Under the pieces are notes generated by a model that ran no database searches, was not told where the DNA came from, and worked only from the letters and a program-made list of their open reading frames with translations. The position numbers and the translations under genes are program-made. Below are positions 8,432 through 20,693 of a DNA stretch of 37,682 nt, piece after piece. This DNA comes from Acidobacteriota bacterium. Its GTDB lineage: Bacteria; Acidobacteriota; Terriglobia; Bryobacterales; Bryobacteraceae. The DNA is taken from positions 1 to 37,682 of the forward strand of contig JACOSH010000321.1 of the NCBI GenBank assembly GCA_016178945.1, written 5' to 3'. Within the stretch, counting starts at the first letter, position 1; each line of letters opens with the position of its first letter.

Positions 8432-8498
8432 GGCAACCGCTCCGTCACCGTCGCGGCTCTGAAGCCGGGCATCTCTGCTCTCACTCTTGTGCCGCGCA
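8432..8498 (-). repeat. solitary copy of the dispersed repeat found at 4423
   Basis: Read on the minus strand, this stretch runs GCACAAGAGTGAGAGCAGAG, then ATGCCCGGCTTCAGAGCCGC and GACGGTGACGGAGCGG. It matches the left copy at 4423-4480 nearly base for base, including the 11-base segment absent from the right copy. It stands alone, without an inverted partner, in the gap between the epimerase-like gene and kdsB. A second short repeat-like string (CGCTGACCGCTTGCCGC, about 8509-8525) follows. It resembles CGCTGACCGCTCGCCGC at 27060-27076, before the DUF1080 gene. Confidence 0.75.
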
Positions 8499-8543
8499 CC
8501 CGCTGATCGCTGACCGCTTGCCGCTTGCGGCCACGCCGCCCTG

Positions 8544-8552
8544 TGCTATCAT
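8544..8552 (+). promoter_or_regulatory. extended -10 promoter of the kdsB operon
   Basis: TGCTATCAT is an extended -10 element (TGn plus a hexamer with five of six consensus bases). It ends 5 bases before the GTG start of kdsB. Transcripts would begin at or within a base or two of the start codon, so the mRNA is probably leaderless. The same TGCTA core occurs before rimP (TGCTACAAT) and before the Oar-like gene (TGCTACACT). Confidence 0.55.
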
Positions 8553-8557
8553 CGTCT

Positions 8558-11772
<3,215 letters not shown>

Positions 11773-11775
11773 GGC

Positions 11776-11781
11776 TATAAT
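11776..11781 (+). promoter_or_regulatory. TATAAT -10 element before the thioesterase gene
   Basis: A perfect TATAAT sits in the 16-base gap between kdsA and the thioesterase gene, 7 bases before the ATG at 11789. The following CGTCCCG resembles CGCCCC at the rhodanese start. It may provide a second, near-leaderless transcript for the thioesterase and esterase genes. No -35 is obvious. Confidence 0.45.
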
Positions 11782-11788
11782 CGTCCCG

Positions 11789-12196
11789 ATGCATGTCCAC
11801 GAGGCTCGTATCCGGGTGCGCTACGCCGAGACCGATCAGATGGGGATTGTCTACTACGCCAACTACCTGGTGTGGATGGAGGTCGGGCGCGTGGAGTACT
11901 GCAAGTCGGTGGGCTTCAGCTACCAGCGGATGGAGCAGGAGGACGGCGTGCTGCTGGCGGTGGCCGAAGCCAAATGCCGCTATTGCTATCCGGCGCGCTA
12001 CGACCAGGAAGTCGTCGTCAGGACCTGGGTCCAGGAGGCGCACTCGCGCCTGGTGCGCTTCGCCTACGAGATGCGCCTGGCGGAAGACGGCCGCCTGCTG
12101 GCCACGGGCGAAACCAAACACCTCTTCTGCGGGCGCGATCTGAAGCCGGTGCGGCTGCCGGCCAAGTATCGCGCCAACTTCGGAATCGACAAATGA
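11789..12196 (+). CDS. YbgC/4-hydroxybenzoyl-CoA-type acyl-CoA thioesterase
   Basis: The 135-residue hot-dog-fold protein begins MHVHEARIRVRYAETDQMGIVYYANYLVWMEVGR. This carries the catalytic Asp (YAETDQMG) and the helix motif of the YbgC/FcbC thioesterase family. The family cleaves acyl-CoA or acyl-ACP thioesters. Members linked to the Tol-Pal system are common, but no tol or pal gene is near, so the substrate is unknown. The protein is cytoplasmic. ATG 11789 is 7 bases after a TATAAT and has no Shine-Dalgarno. Its stop overlaps the next start as ATGA. The last 30 residues (LKPVRLPAKYRANFG) are also family-typical. Confidence 0.93.
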   Translation: MHVHEARIRVRYAETDQMGIVYYANYLVWMEVGRVEYCKSVGFSYQRMEQEDGVLLAVAEAKCRYCYPARYDQEVVVRTWVQEAHSRLVRFAYEMRLAEDGRLLATGETKHLFCGRDLKPVRLPAKYRANFGIDK

Positions 12197-14058
12197 AAAC
12201 ACTCCTCCCACTCTTCCTGGCGGCTGCCGCGCTGGCGCAGACCACGGTTTCGCAGGTGCGGCGGCTGCTCGAACCGCCGCTGCTGTCGAGCGACGTTGTG
12301 CATTTCGAGCTCCGGCGCTACCTGATGCGGAAGGCCCCCCACCTTCCCAAGCCTTCGACGGCCGAGGCCTGGACCCGGGAAACCCAACGCCTGCGGCAAC
12401 ACCTGCTCGACGACGTTGTCTTCCACGGCTGGCCCAAGGAATGGGTCGCCGCGCCGCCGCGGTTCGAAACGGTGGGCGCTCCCATCGAAGGCCCGGGCTA
12501 TCGCATCCGGCGGCTGCGCTACGAAATCGTGCCGGGCTTACAGGGCGCGGCGCTGCTCTACGAGCCCGCCCAGATGAACGGCCGGATGCCGGCGATCGTC
12601 AACGTGAACGGGCACGTGGGGCCGCCCGGAAAGGCGGTGGAGTACAAGCAGAAGCGCTGCATCCAGGACGCGCGGATGGGAATCCTCTCGCTGAACCTGG
12701 AGTGGTTCTCCTTCGGCGAGCTGGGCCACAAGGAGAACAGCCACTGGTACGCGGCGCACCTCGACCTGGCCGGCGCCAGCGGCGTGGGGCTCTTCTACCT
12801 GGCGATGCGCAAGGGCGTGGATTACTTCTGGGAACATCCCAACGTGGACCGCGCGCGCATCGGCGTCACGGGCCTTTCCGGCGGCGGCTGGCAGACCATC
12901 TTCCTGAGCGCGCTCGACGAGCGGGTTGCGGCGGCGGTTCCCGTGGCGGGATACTCGGCGGCGGCGGCGCGCATCGAGCGGCCACAGGACACCGGCGACA
13001 TCGAGCAGAATCCCACGGATTTTCTGGCCGGCCAGGACTACTCGCACCTCACGGCCATGCTGGCTTCGCGCGCCGCCCTGCTCGTGTACAACGCCGAAGA
13101 CGACTGCTGTTTCCGCGCCCCGCTGGTCAAGAGCCAGATCTTCGACGACGTGCGGCCCTTCTTCCGGCTCTACGGGCGGGAAGACCGTTTCGCCTGGCAC
13201 GAGAACACCGATCCGGGCGACCACAACTACCAACTGGACAACCGCCTGGCGTCGTACCGATTCTTCGCGCGCGAGTTCGGACTGCCGGCCGTCGAGCGCG
13301 AATCGGCGGTGGACGATCAAGTGCGAACTCCGGAAGAACTGGCGGTGGGGCTGCCTCCGGATAACCTGACGATCCTGGGGCTGGCCAGGAAGCTGGCGGC
13401 GCGGATCGAACGCGCGCCGGCGGATCGCGACCGGCTGCGCCGCGCGCTGCGCTACCGCGAGACGGCCGTGGAGCACGCCTGGGCGCTCGCCAACAGCAAA
13501 AACAAGGGTCTGGAGAGCCGCTCCTACCGGTTCGATTTCAGCAACGGTCTCAGCGCCACGGGCGTGTGGCTGAAGGCGGTCACGACGCCGGAAGGGGCGC
13601 CGGTCACGATTCTTCTCGACGACCGCGGCAAGAAGGCGATGGCGGCCGAGGTGTCCGATCGGCTGAACCGCGGCGAGCAGGTCCTGGCGGCCGACCTGCT
13701 GTTCACCGGCGACGCGGCCCCGGCCAATCCCGGCACGTCCAGCTATGCCCAGATGCTCTCGGCGATGGGCGATCGCCCGCTGGGGTTGCAGGCCGCCCAA
13801 CTGATCGCGCTGGCCCGCTGGACCCAGGGCGCGAGCGTGCGGCTGGAGACAACCGGCATGCGCGCGCAGGTCGTGGGTCGGAGCGCCGCGGCCATCGAAC
13901 CGGCGCTGCTATCCCTGGCGGCGGCGCGCGACGGGATGGCTTCGCTCGCTCACCTGGTGGAAGGGCCCATCGAGTACCAGGCGGCGCCGGAGCTGTTCTG
14001 TCTGGACTTGCTCAAGGAATTGGATCTGGCGGGGCCGCGCGGCGGGCCCACGCCGTAG
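12193..14058 (+). CDS. secreted alpha/beta-hydrolase (acetyl-xylan-esterase-like)
   Basis: The 621-residue protein starts with a signal peptide (MKTLLPLFLAAAALAQ), so it is exported. The hydrolase core holds the nucleophile S229 in TGLSGGGW. Candidate acid residues are D303/D304 in NAEDDCC, and the histidine is H344 in GDHNYQL. This triad order fits the acetyl-xylan-esterase/dienelactone-hydrolase group (serine hydrolases acting on sugar esters). The roughly 200-residue C-terminal region has no clear family. It resembles the beta-rich extension often seen in acidobacterial AXE-like proteins. The ATG overlaps the thioesterase stop as ATGA. The frame is open upstream into the thioesterase gene, but only this ATG gives a signal peptide. 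The substrate is inferred, not shown. Confidence 0.85.
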   Translation: MKTLLPLFLAAAALAQTTVSQVRRLLEPPLLSSDVVHFELRRYLMRKAPHLPKPSTAEAWTRETQRLRQHLLDDVVFHGWPKEWVAAPPRFETVGAPIEGPGYRIRRLRYEIVPGLQGAALLYEPAQMNGRMPAIVNVNGHVGPPGKAVEYKQKRCIQDARMGILSLNLEWFSFGELGHKENSHWYAAHLDLAGASGVGLFYLAMRKGVDYFWEHPNVDRARIGVTGLSGGGWQTIFLSALDERVAAAVPVAGYSAAAARIERPQDTGDIEQNPTDFLAGQDYSHLTAMLASRAALLVYNAEDDCCFRAPLVKSQIFDDVRPFFRLYGREDRFAWHENTDPGDHNYQLDNRLASYRFFAREFGLPAVERESAVDDQVRTPEELAVGLPPDNLTILGLARKLAARIERAPADRDRLRRALRYRETAVEHAWALANSKNKGLESRSYRFDFSNGLSATGVWLKAVTTPEGAPVTILLDDRGKKAMAAEVSDRLNRGEQVLAADLLFTGDAAPANPGTSSYAQMLSAMGDRPLGLQAAQLIALARWTQGASVRLETTGMRAQVVGRSAAAIEPALLSLAAARDGMASLAHLVEGPIEYQAAPELFCLDLLKELDLAGPRGGPTP

Positions 14059-14074
14059 GTTCCGGAGATGGGAA

Positions 14075-14095
14075 GGGCGGGGCTTGGACCCGCCC
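14075..14095. terminator. GC hairpin between convergent genes
   Basis: GGGCGGG (14075-14081) pairs with CCCGCCC (14089-14095) across a 7-base loop, in the 40-base gap between the convergent esterase and Oar-like genes. There is no T run on either side, so it is only a candidate bidirectional terminator. Confidence 0.4.
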
Positions 14096-14098
14096 CGC

Positions 14099-17000
14099 TC
14101 AGAACTCGTACCGCAGAGCGAACTGGCCGACGCGGTTGCCGCCGCTATCGGCGCCCCGCGCCGTGGTGATCCGTCCGAAGGCGCTGCTGGTAATGGTCGT
14201 GGACGGATCGGACAGGTTCGGATGGTTCGCCAGGTTAGTGAAGCTGCCTTCGAACTTCACCCACGATCTCTCCGTGACCCGGAAATCCTTGCCGAATCCG
14301 AAGTTCAGATTGACCGTGCCGGGACCCACCAGCGTCCCGACGCCGCCGTTGCCGAAGCGGCCGATGGGAGTCACATTGCAGTTGAAGGCGTTGGCCGCGC
14401 CCGGCGTGCGTCCCGGGCACACAAATGCTTCGCGGTCAAACCAGCGGTCGGCGTTGTGGTCGGCGATGTTGCCGGTGCGAAGGGCGTCCGGGCGCTGTCC
14501 GCCCCGCACGTTGCCGGCCGTGCCGGAGGGGTCGCCGCCGGCGAAGCTGGCCGTCAGATACGGGCCTGTCTGAACCAGCAGGATGCCGCTCAACCGCCAG
14601 CCCCCGGCCAACGCGTCGAGGACCGGATGAGCGCCGGACATGAACTTCTTGCCCTTGCCGAACGGCAGTTCGTAGATGCTGGTGCTGATCCAGCGGTGCC
14701 GCCGGGTCGGTCCGACATTGCCGCGGTCGGCGCGGCGGTCGAGCGAGTTGGTGTTGCGGCCCCCGCCGTTCTCCGCGCTGAAGCCGCTGGAGGTCGGCCC
14801 GCCGGCATCGCTCAGGTTCTTGGCCCAGGTCCAGCCGGTGTTGAACGTCAGCCCGTTGTGGTAGCGGTGGATCAGCTCGGTCTGAAACTGGTTATAGATG
14901 CCATTGCCGCCCACGTCGCGGGTGTACATGCGGCCCCAGTACGGGAAGGGGCGGTCGGTGAGCGGGCGCTGCGCGAAGGGAATAGTCGAATTCTGCGCCT
15001 GGTTCAGATCCGGCGCCCAGGGCAGCTTCACCGAGCGCAGGCCCACATAAGAAACGCGCAGGCCGGTGTTCCCGCCGAGATCCCTTTCCACCGTGGTGCT
15101 CCATTGCATTTCGTAGGGATCGCGGAAATTGGGGTCGTTGCCCGTGCCGAGGTAGGCGTTCCCGTAGGGGACAATCGTCACCCCGCTGCCGCCGGTCTTG
15201 ATCTGCGGCCAGCGGAACAGGGGCTGCCCGTTGACGATGTCATTATTGAAGTCGCGGATGTCGGACGCGTGAATGCCGGTCAGCGAGTAGAAAACGCTGC
15301 CCAGAATGGTCATCGTGTAGATTCCGAAGCCGCCGCGGATCACTGTCTTGTTGTCGCTGAAGGGGCGATAGGCGAAGCCGAAGCGCGGAGTGAAGTCGTT
15401 CTTGTCGGGGAAACGCAGCGTTTCCGGGTATCCCGCGTCCTTGGCCTTCAGAAAGGGCGTGCAGGGGATGCCTTGGAACGAAGGCCCCGGACAAGCGTTG
15501 ATCGACGCCAGGAACCCCGGGGCGGTGATCTTCGTGGCCAGGTCCGAGGAGGGGATGATCACCCGGCCCGTTCGCGGCACCGAGCGATCGAAATTGGTGA
15601 TGTTGTCGCCGGCGTCGGTGAAGGGCGGGTGGTATTCCCAGCGCACGCCGTACTCCAGCGTCAGCTTCGAGTTGACCTTGAAGCTGTCTTGAGCGTAGAA
15701 GCTGTAGTGGAAAGACCTGCCGTTGGTGTCCTGTCCGGTGGTGGCGATGCCGGAGTAGACCGGCAGCCCCATCAGAAAGTCGGCAAAATCGTTGTTGCTG
15801 AAGAAGCCCGTGAAGCTGTAGTTGCCGTAGTCGTCGCTGCCCAGGAAGCCCAGGTCCGACTCCGCCCGCAGCTTCCGGAAGTCGGCGCCGACCTTCAAAG
15901 TGTGGCGGCCGCGGGTCCAGGTCAGGTTGTCGTTGAACTGGAAATTGCGGCTAAAGGTAAAGCTCGGCTTGCCTTTGCCGAAGTTGCTGGTCGCCCCGCT
16001 GAAGCCGATGGAGGGCAGGCCGTTGAACGGCAGATTGCTGGCCAGGCCCACAAATCCAAAATCGGCGGTGATTTTGCGGCCGTCGAAAGCATAGGCTCGA
16101 GCGGCGTCATTGTTGCTCAGGCCGATCCGGAATTCATTGTAGATCCGGGGCGAGATGGTGTAGTTGTGCGAGACCGCCAGGCTGCGGCTGTCGTTGTAGG
16201 CGGTGTCGGCGGGCAGCAACAGGTTATTCGGGCTGATGCTGCTCACGTTCTTGGCGCTCCAACGGGCGAAGACTTGCTGCTTGCTGTTGATCTGATGGTC
16301 GATGCGGCCATCGTACTGGTAGGAAGTGGTCGGGGACGCTCGGTTTTCGCGGTAGTTCGAGCTGCGCTGCACGGTGGGATCGCCAAAGTTGGGAAGCGGG
16401 TAGAAATTGAGGACCTTGGGCCCGATGGAAATGATCTGCGAGGCCGGGACCACATTGTTCGGAAAGGGTTGCCGCGTGAACGGGTCGCGAACCGTGCCTG
16501 GCTCGCGGCTGAAATCGCCCTGGCGCATCAGCGCCGTGGGAACGGTGTTCTGGACGGTGCCGCCCCGGCGGAACTGCATCCCTTCGTAGGTGGCAAAGAA
16601 GAACGTGCGGTTGCGGATGATTCGGCCGCCAATACTGCCTCCGAACGTGTTGGCGGTTTTCTGCGGCTTGGTCACCGAGCCATAGTTGGTGGCGTCGAAC
16701 TCCCGGTTCTGCATGTATTCGAACAGGCTGCCGTGGAAACTGTTGGATCCGCCTTTGGAGGTGGTCGTGATGTCGCCCACCTGGCCGTACTCGGCGTTGT
16801 TGCCCACGCCCTGCACCTTCATCTCGGCGATGCCTTCCACCGACGGGAACAGCTCTCCCAGGGGACCATTGCTGCGCACGCTGACCGTGGAGATACCGTC
16901 CAGCGAGACTTCGCTCTGGTGCGGCAGCGCGCCCTGCACCGAGAAACGAAAGCTGTCGTCAGCCTGAATGCCCGGCAAGTACGAAAGGATGCGCAGCGGG

Positions 17001-17467
17001 CTGGTCGAGCCGGCGCCGCGATAGTTGGCGGGCAATGACAGGACCTGGCGCGAATCGAACGTCGCGGTGATGGTCTGAGTCTCGGTCGTCACCGTCGATG
17101 CCACGCCCTCCACCGTCACTTGCTCGGTGACCTGGCCGACGTCCAGCCCCACGTTGACGCGCAGGATCTGGCGCGCATCGAGAGTCAGATCCTTCTGGAT
17201 GAATTTCTTGAAGCCCGCGGCCTCGGCAGCGACCGTGTAGAGGCCAGCCTTGAGGTTGACAGCTTCGTAGTTGCCCTGCGAGTCGCCCATCACCTCGCGG
17301 GAGATGCTCTCAGCCTGGTTCGTCACGACAATTTTGGCCCCGGGAACGACGGCTCCGGTCTTGTCGCTGACCGTGCCCAGGATGGTGCCAAAAGTCGACT
17401 GACCCCACATCAGCGCCGGCAAGGCGGCTAAAAACAGAACCACCTTGTTCAAAAGACTGTGTTTCAT
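14099..17467 (-). CDS. TonB-dependent receptor, Oar-like, with carboxypeptidase-regulatory N domain
   Basis: This 1122-residue outer-membrane protein starts with a signal peptide (MKHSLLNKVVLFLAALPALMWG). Next comes a carboxypeptidase-regulatory-like domain (about 25-115: GTILGTVSDKTGAVVPGAKIVV to QVTEQVTVEG). A plug region (about 120-240) and a long beta-barrel ending RVGQFALRYEF follow. The terminal Phe is typical of barrel proteins inserted by BAM. Such Oar-type receptors are greatly expanded in Acidobacteria and import large ligands or act in secretion and adhesion. The ligand here is unknown. The ATG at 17467 has AGGGGG a few bases upstream and an extended -10 (17512-17504). Two in-frame starts lie further upstream but lack this. 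Neighbouring exported proteins suggest polymer use, but that is inference. Confidence 0.93.
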   Translation of the reverse strand: MKHSLLNKVVLFLAALPALMWGQSTFGTILGTVSDKTGAVVPGAKIVVTNQAESISREVMGDSQGNYEAVNLKAGLYTVAAEAAGFKKFIQKDLTLDARQILRVNVGLDVGQVTEQVTVEGVASTVTTETQTITATFDSRQVLSLPANYRGAGSTSPLRILSYLPGIQADDSFRFSVQGALPHQSEVSLDGISTVSVRSNGPLGELFPSVEGIAEMKVQGVGNNAEYGQVGDITTTSKGGSNSFHGSLFEYMQNREFDATNYGSVTKPQKTANTFGGSIGGRIIRNRTFFFATYEGMQFRRGGTVQNTVPTALMRQGDFSREPGTVRDPFTRQPFPNNVVPASQIISIGPKVLNFYPLPNFGDPTVQRSSNYRENRASPTTSYQYDGRIDHQINSKQQVFARWSAKNVSSISPNNLLLPADTAYNDSRSLAVSHNYTISPRIYNEFRIGLSNNDAARAYAFDGRKITADFGFVGLASNLPFNGLPSIGFSGATSNFGKGKPSFTFSRNFQFNDNLTWTRGRHTLKVGADFRKLRAESDLGFLGSDDYGNYSFTGFFSNNDFADFLMGLPVYSGIATTGQDTNGRSFHYSFYAQDSFKVNSKLTLEYGVRWEYHPPFTDAGDNITNFDRSVPRTGRVIIPSSDLATKITAPGFLASINACPGPSFQGIPCTPFLKAKDAGYPETLRFPDKNDFTPRFGFAYRPFSDNKTVIRGGFGIYTMTILGSVFYSLTGIHASDIRDFNNDIVNGQPLFRWPQIKTGGSGVTIVPYGNAYLGTGNDPNFRDPYEMQWSTTVERDLGGNTGLRVSYVGLRSVKLPWAPDLNQAQNSTIPFAQRPLTDRPFPYWGRMYTRDVGGNGIYNQFQTELIHRYHNGLTFNTGWTWAKNLSDAGGPTSSGFSAENGGGRNTNSLDRRADRGNVGPTRRHRWISTSIYELPFGKGKKFMSGAHPVLDALAGGWRLSGILLVQTGPYLTASFAGGDPSGTAGNVRGGQRPDALRTGNIADHNADRWFDREAFVCPGRTPGAANAFNCNVTPIGRFGNGGVGTLVGPGTVNLNFGFGKDFRVTERSWVKFEGSFTNLANHPNLSDPSTTITSSAFGRITTARGADSGGNRVGQFALRYEF

Positions 17468-17503
17468 GGATATCCCCCTACCTGAATTCATCAACTGGGA
17501 CTG

Positions 17504-17512
17504 AGTGTAGCA
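17504..17512 (-). promoter_or_regulatory. extended -10 promoter of the Oar-like receptor gene
   Basis: On the minus strand TGCTACACT gives an extended -10 (TGn plus TACACT), with expected start near 17497. This leaves a leader of about 30 bases that includes AGGGGG before the ATG at 17467. It is the conventional leadered counterpart to the leaderless-type starts elsewhere in the window. Confidence 0.45.
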
Positions 17513-17571
17513 TAGTTGCGGCGCGGCGGTCGCTTTGACTTTTCTCGTTCTTGAGGCTACCCTCTGGAACT

Positions 17572-20500
17572 ATGCGAGTTCTCTGTCTGCTCAGCCTGAT
17601 CGCCGCGACCGCAGCGGCGGCGGATGATCCCTTCCTGAAAGGCCTGAAATGGCGCTCCATCGGCCCGTATCGGGGTGGTCGCGTCATCGCCGTGGCCGGC
17701 GTGCCCTCGCAACCCGGCGTCTATTACTTTGGCGGCACGGGCGGCGGCGTATTCAAGACCACCGACGGCGGCGCGAACTGGCAGCCGGTCAGCGACGGCC
17801 AGATGGCCACAGGTACCGTCGGGGCGCTCGCGGTATCGGAATCCGACCCCAACGTCGTCTATGCCGGGATGGGGGAAAGCTGCATCCGTGGGAATGCCTC
17901 GCACGGCGACGGCGTCTACAAGTCCACCGACGCCGGCAAGACCTGGAAGCACCTGGGGCTGGAGGACACCCGCCACATCGGCCGCGTGCGCGTCGATCCC
18001 CGAAACCCCGATCTGGTCTACGTCGCCGCGCTAGGCCACCAGTTCGGACCCAACGAACAGCGCGGCGTCTATCGCTCGAGCGACGGCGGCGCTTCCTGGA
18101 AGCAGGTGTTCACGCGCGGCGCCAAGGCCGGCGCGGTGGATCTGATTCTCGATCCGAACAATCCCCGCGTGCTGTACGCCGCGTTCTGGGAAGTCCACCG
18201 GACGCCTTACAGCCTGGAGAGCGGCGGCCCGGGCAGCGGATTGTTTAAGTCCACCGACGGCGGCGAGACCTGGAAGGAGCTGTCCCGCAAGCCGGGCATG
18301 CCCAAAGGACTGCTCGGCAAGATCGGGATCGCGGTGTCTGCGGTGAACTCGGAGCGCCTGTGGGTCATCGTCGAGGCCGAGGACGGCGGGGTGTTCCGCT
18401 CCGAAAACGGCGGCGACACCTGGACGCGCGTCAACGAGAACCGCAACCTCCGGCAGCGCGCCTGGTACTACTCGCACATCTACGCCGACCCGCTGAAGCC
18501 GGACACTGTCTATGTGCTGAACACCGGCTTCTACAAGTCGGACGACGGCGGCAAGAGCTATAGCCGCATCGGCGCGCCCCACGGCGATCACCACGACCTG
18601 TGGATCGATCCCCGGAATCCGCGGCGCATGATCAACGGCAACGACGGCGGGGCCAACGTCTCCTCCAACGGCGGGCGCACCTGGAGCGCTCAGGATCAGC
18701 CCACCGCCCAGTTCTACCGCGTGGCCCTCGACCAGGATTTTCCTTACAACATCTATGGCGCCCAGCAGGACAACTCCACCGTCCGGATCGCCAGCCGCAC
18801 CACCAGCGGCAGCATCGCGATTCGCGACTGGTACGACGTGGGAGGCGGCGAGAGCGGCTGGATCGCTCCGCACCCGCGCGACTCGAATGTGGTTTTCGCC
18901 GGCTCCTACGGGGGCTATCTCACGCGCCACGACCATCGCACCGGCCAGTTGCGCAGCGTGAATGTGTGGCCCGAGAATCCCATGGGCGCCGGGGCCGCCG
19001 ATCTTAAGTACCGTTTCCAATGGAACTTCCCGATCCTGTTTTCGCCGCACGAGGCCAATCTGCTCTACGCCGCCGCTAACGTCCTGTTCCAGTCCACCGA
19101 CGAGGGCCAGAGCTGGCGGCCGATCAGCGGCGACCTGACGCGCAACGACAAGTCGCGGCAGGGGCCGTCGGGCGGCCCCATCACCAAGGACAACACCAGC
19201 GTCGAGTACTACGGCACCATTTTCACCGTGGCGGAGTCGCCGCTCGCCAAGGGACTCATCTGGACCGGTTCCGACGACGGCCTGGTGTACGTCACGCGCG
19301 ACGGCGGGAAGAAGTGGGAGAACGTCACGCCCAGGGAGATGCCGGAGTGGATCCAGATCAACTCCATCGAAGCCTCTCCGCACGAGGCGGGAGCGGCCTA
19401 CGTCGCGGCCACCATGTACAAGTCGGACGACTTCCGGCCTTATCTCTATCGGACCGCCGACTACGGCAAGACCTGGCGGAAGATTGTCGAGGGCATCCCT
19501 GCCAATGCGTTTACGCGCGTGATTCGCGAAGATCCCAACCGCCGCGGTCTGCTCTACGCCGGCACGGAGACCGGGATGTATGTCTCCTTCGACGACGGCG
19601 AGCACTGGCAGTCGCTGCAACTGAACCTGCCGGCGACACCGGTCACCGATCTGGCCCTGCATAAGCGTGAGAAGGACCTGGTCGCCGCCACTCAGGGCCG
19701 CTCCTTCTGGGTCCTCGACGATCTCGCCGTGCTGCACCAGATGACCGATGCGGTGCGCGCCGCCGAGGTTCATCTGTTCGCTCCCGAGGACGCCTATCGT
19801 CTGCCGGGAGGAGGTTTCGGCGGCTCTCGCGGCGGGGGCGCGGCCGGTCAGAACCCGCCCTCGGGAGCGGTGGTGTACTTCTGGCTGAAGGACAAGCCGG
19901 CAGGCGAGGTCATCCTCGAATTTTTCGACGCCAAGGGCGCGCCCGTCCGCAAGATTTCCACCAAAGACACGCCGCCTCCGCGCGACGGCGATGCCGACGA
20001 GGAAGAGGAAGGACCTCGCCTCCCGCCGGCGAGGCTGGCCGCCGAAGCCGGGCTGAACCGCTTTGTGTGGGACCTTCGCTATCCGGAGGCCAAGCGGTTT
20101 CCCGGCATGATCCTCTGGGCGGGCAATCTGCGAGGGCCGCTGGTTGTTCCGGGCGCCTACCAGGTGAAGGTGACGGTCGACGGGAAGAGCCAGACCCAGA
20201 GCTTTACGGTGAAAAAAGATCCCCGGATTCCCACTACGCCCGAGCAGTTCTCCAAACAACTGGCGCTCCTGCTGCAGCTTCGCGACAAGCTGACCGAGAC
20301 CCATGAAGCGATCGTCCGCATCCGCGACGTCCGCAAGCAGGTGGACGATTTGGCCACGCGGGCCAAGGACCGGAAGGCGGTCGCCGAGGCCGCGCAATCG
20401 CTGGCCAAGAAGCTGACTGCGATCGAAGACGAGCTCTACCAGACCAGGAACCGCAGCAGCCAGGATCCGCTGAACTATCCGATCCGGCTCAACAACAAGC

Positions 20501-20691
20501 TGGCCTCCTTGGCCGGTGTGGTCGCCTCAGCGGACGCGGAGCCGACCTCCCAGTCGTATCTGGTCCACGAAGAGCTGGCAGGCAAGATCAACGAGCAGTT
20601 GCGGCGGCTCAAGTCCGCGCTCGGCGACGATCTGGAAAAATTCAACCGTCTGGTGAGGGACGAGAAGGTGCCGGCGGTGAGCGTCAGGTAG
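17572..20691 (+). CDS. exported Asp-box (BNR/sortilin-like) propeller protein
   Basis: The 1039-residue protein has a signal peptide (MRVLCLLSLIAATAAAADD). Its repeat region contains at least eleven Asp-box motifs of the form SxDxGxxW, for example KTTDGGANW, KSTDAGKTW, KSTDGGETW, RSENGGDTW, VTRDGGKKW and VSFDDGEHW. This predicts one or two sialidase/VPS10-type beta-propellers (about residues 25-720). A Pro/Gly linker, a beta-sandwich-like segment ending PGAYQVKVTVDG, and a helical C terminus (about 880-1035) follow. Such proteins are often annotated as glycosyl hydrolases, but no catalytic residues can be assigned. TTGACT (17535-17540), 17 bases, then TACCCT is a weak promoter 8 bases before the ATG. 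It is divergent from the Oar-like gene, so a functional link is possible. Confidence 0.88.
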   Translation: MRVLCLLSLIAATAAAADDPFLKGLKWRSIGPYRGGRVIAVAGVPSQPGVYYFGGTGGGVFKTTDGGANWQPVSDGQMATGTVGALAVSESDPNVVYAGMGESCIRGNASHGDGVYKSTDAGKTWKHLGLEDTRHIGRVRVDPRNPDLVYVAALGHQFGPNEQRGVYRSSDGGASWKQVFTRGAKAGAVDLILDPNNPRVLYAAFWEVHRTPYSLESGGPGSGLFKSTDGGETWKELSRKPGMPKGLLGKIGIAVSAVNSERLWVIVEAEDGGVFRSENGGDTWTRVNENRNLRQRAWYYSHIYADPLKPDTVYVLNTGFYKSDDGGKSYSRIGAPHGDHHDLWIDPRNPRRMINGNDGGANVSSNGGRTWSAQDQPTAQFYRVALDQDFPYNIYGAQQDNSTVRIASRTTSGSIAIRDWYDVGGGESGWIAPHPRDSNVVFAGSYGGYLTRHDHRTGQLRSVNVWPENPMGAGAADLKYRFQWNFPILFSPHEANLLYAAANVLFQSTDEGQSWRPISGDLTRNDKSRQGPSGGPITKDNTSVEYYGTIFTVAESPLAKGLIWTGSDDGLVYVTRDGGKKWENVTPREMPEWIQINSIEASPHEAGAAYVAATMYKSDDFRPYLYRTADYGKTWRKIVEGIPANAFTRVIREDPNRRGLLYAGTETGMYVSFDDGEHWQSLQLNLPATPVTDLALHKREKDLVAATQGRSFWVLDDLAVLHQMTDAVRAAEVHLFAPEDAYRLPGGGFGGSRGGGAAGQNPPSGAVVYFWLKDKPAGEVILEFFDAKGAPVRKISTKDTPPPRDGDADEEEEGPRLPPARLAAEAGLNRFVWDLRYPEAKRFPGMILWAGNLRGPLVVPGAYQVKVTVDGKSQTQSFTVKKDPRIPTTPEQFSKQLALLLQLRDKLTETHEAIVRIRDVRKQVDDLATRAKDRKAVAEAAQSLAKKLTAIEDELYQTRNRSSQDPLNYPIRLNNKLASLAGVVASADAEPTSQSYLVHEELAGKINEQLRRLKSALGDDLEKFNRLVRDEKVPAVSVR

Positions 20692-20693
20692 GA

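Noticed and set aside
14084-17038. A 984-codon open frame on the plus strand.
   Set aside because: It runs antisense through the Oar-like receptor gene, which has clear family motifs; the open frame is a by-product of GC-rich codon use and has no recognisable domain.
18031-20397. A 788-codon open frame on the minus strand.
   Set aside because: It is antisense to the Asp-box propeller gene, whose repeats are unmistakable; the antisense product is Arg/Val-rich without motifs.
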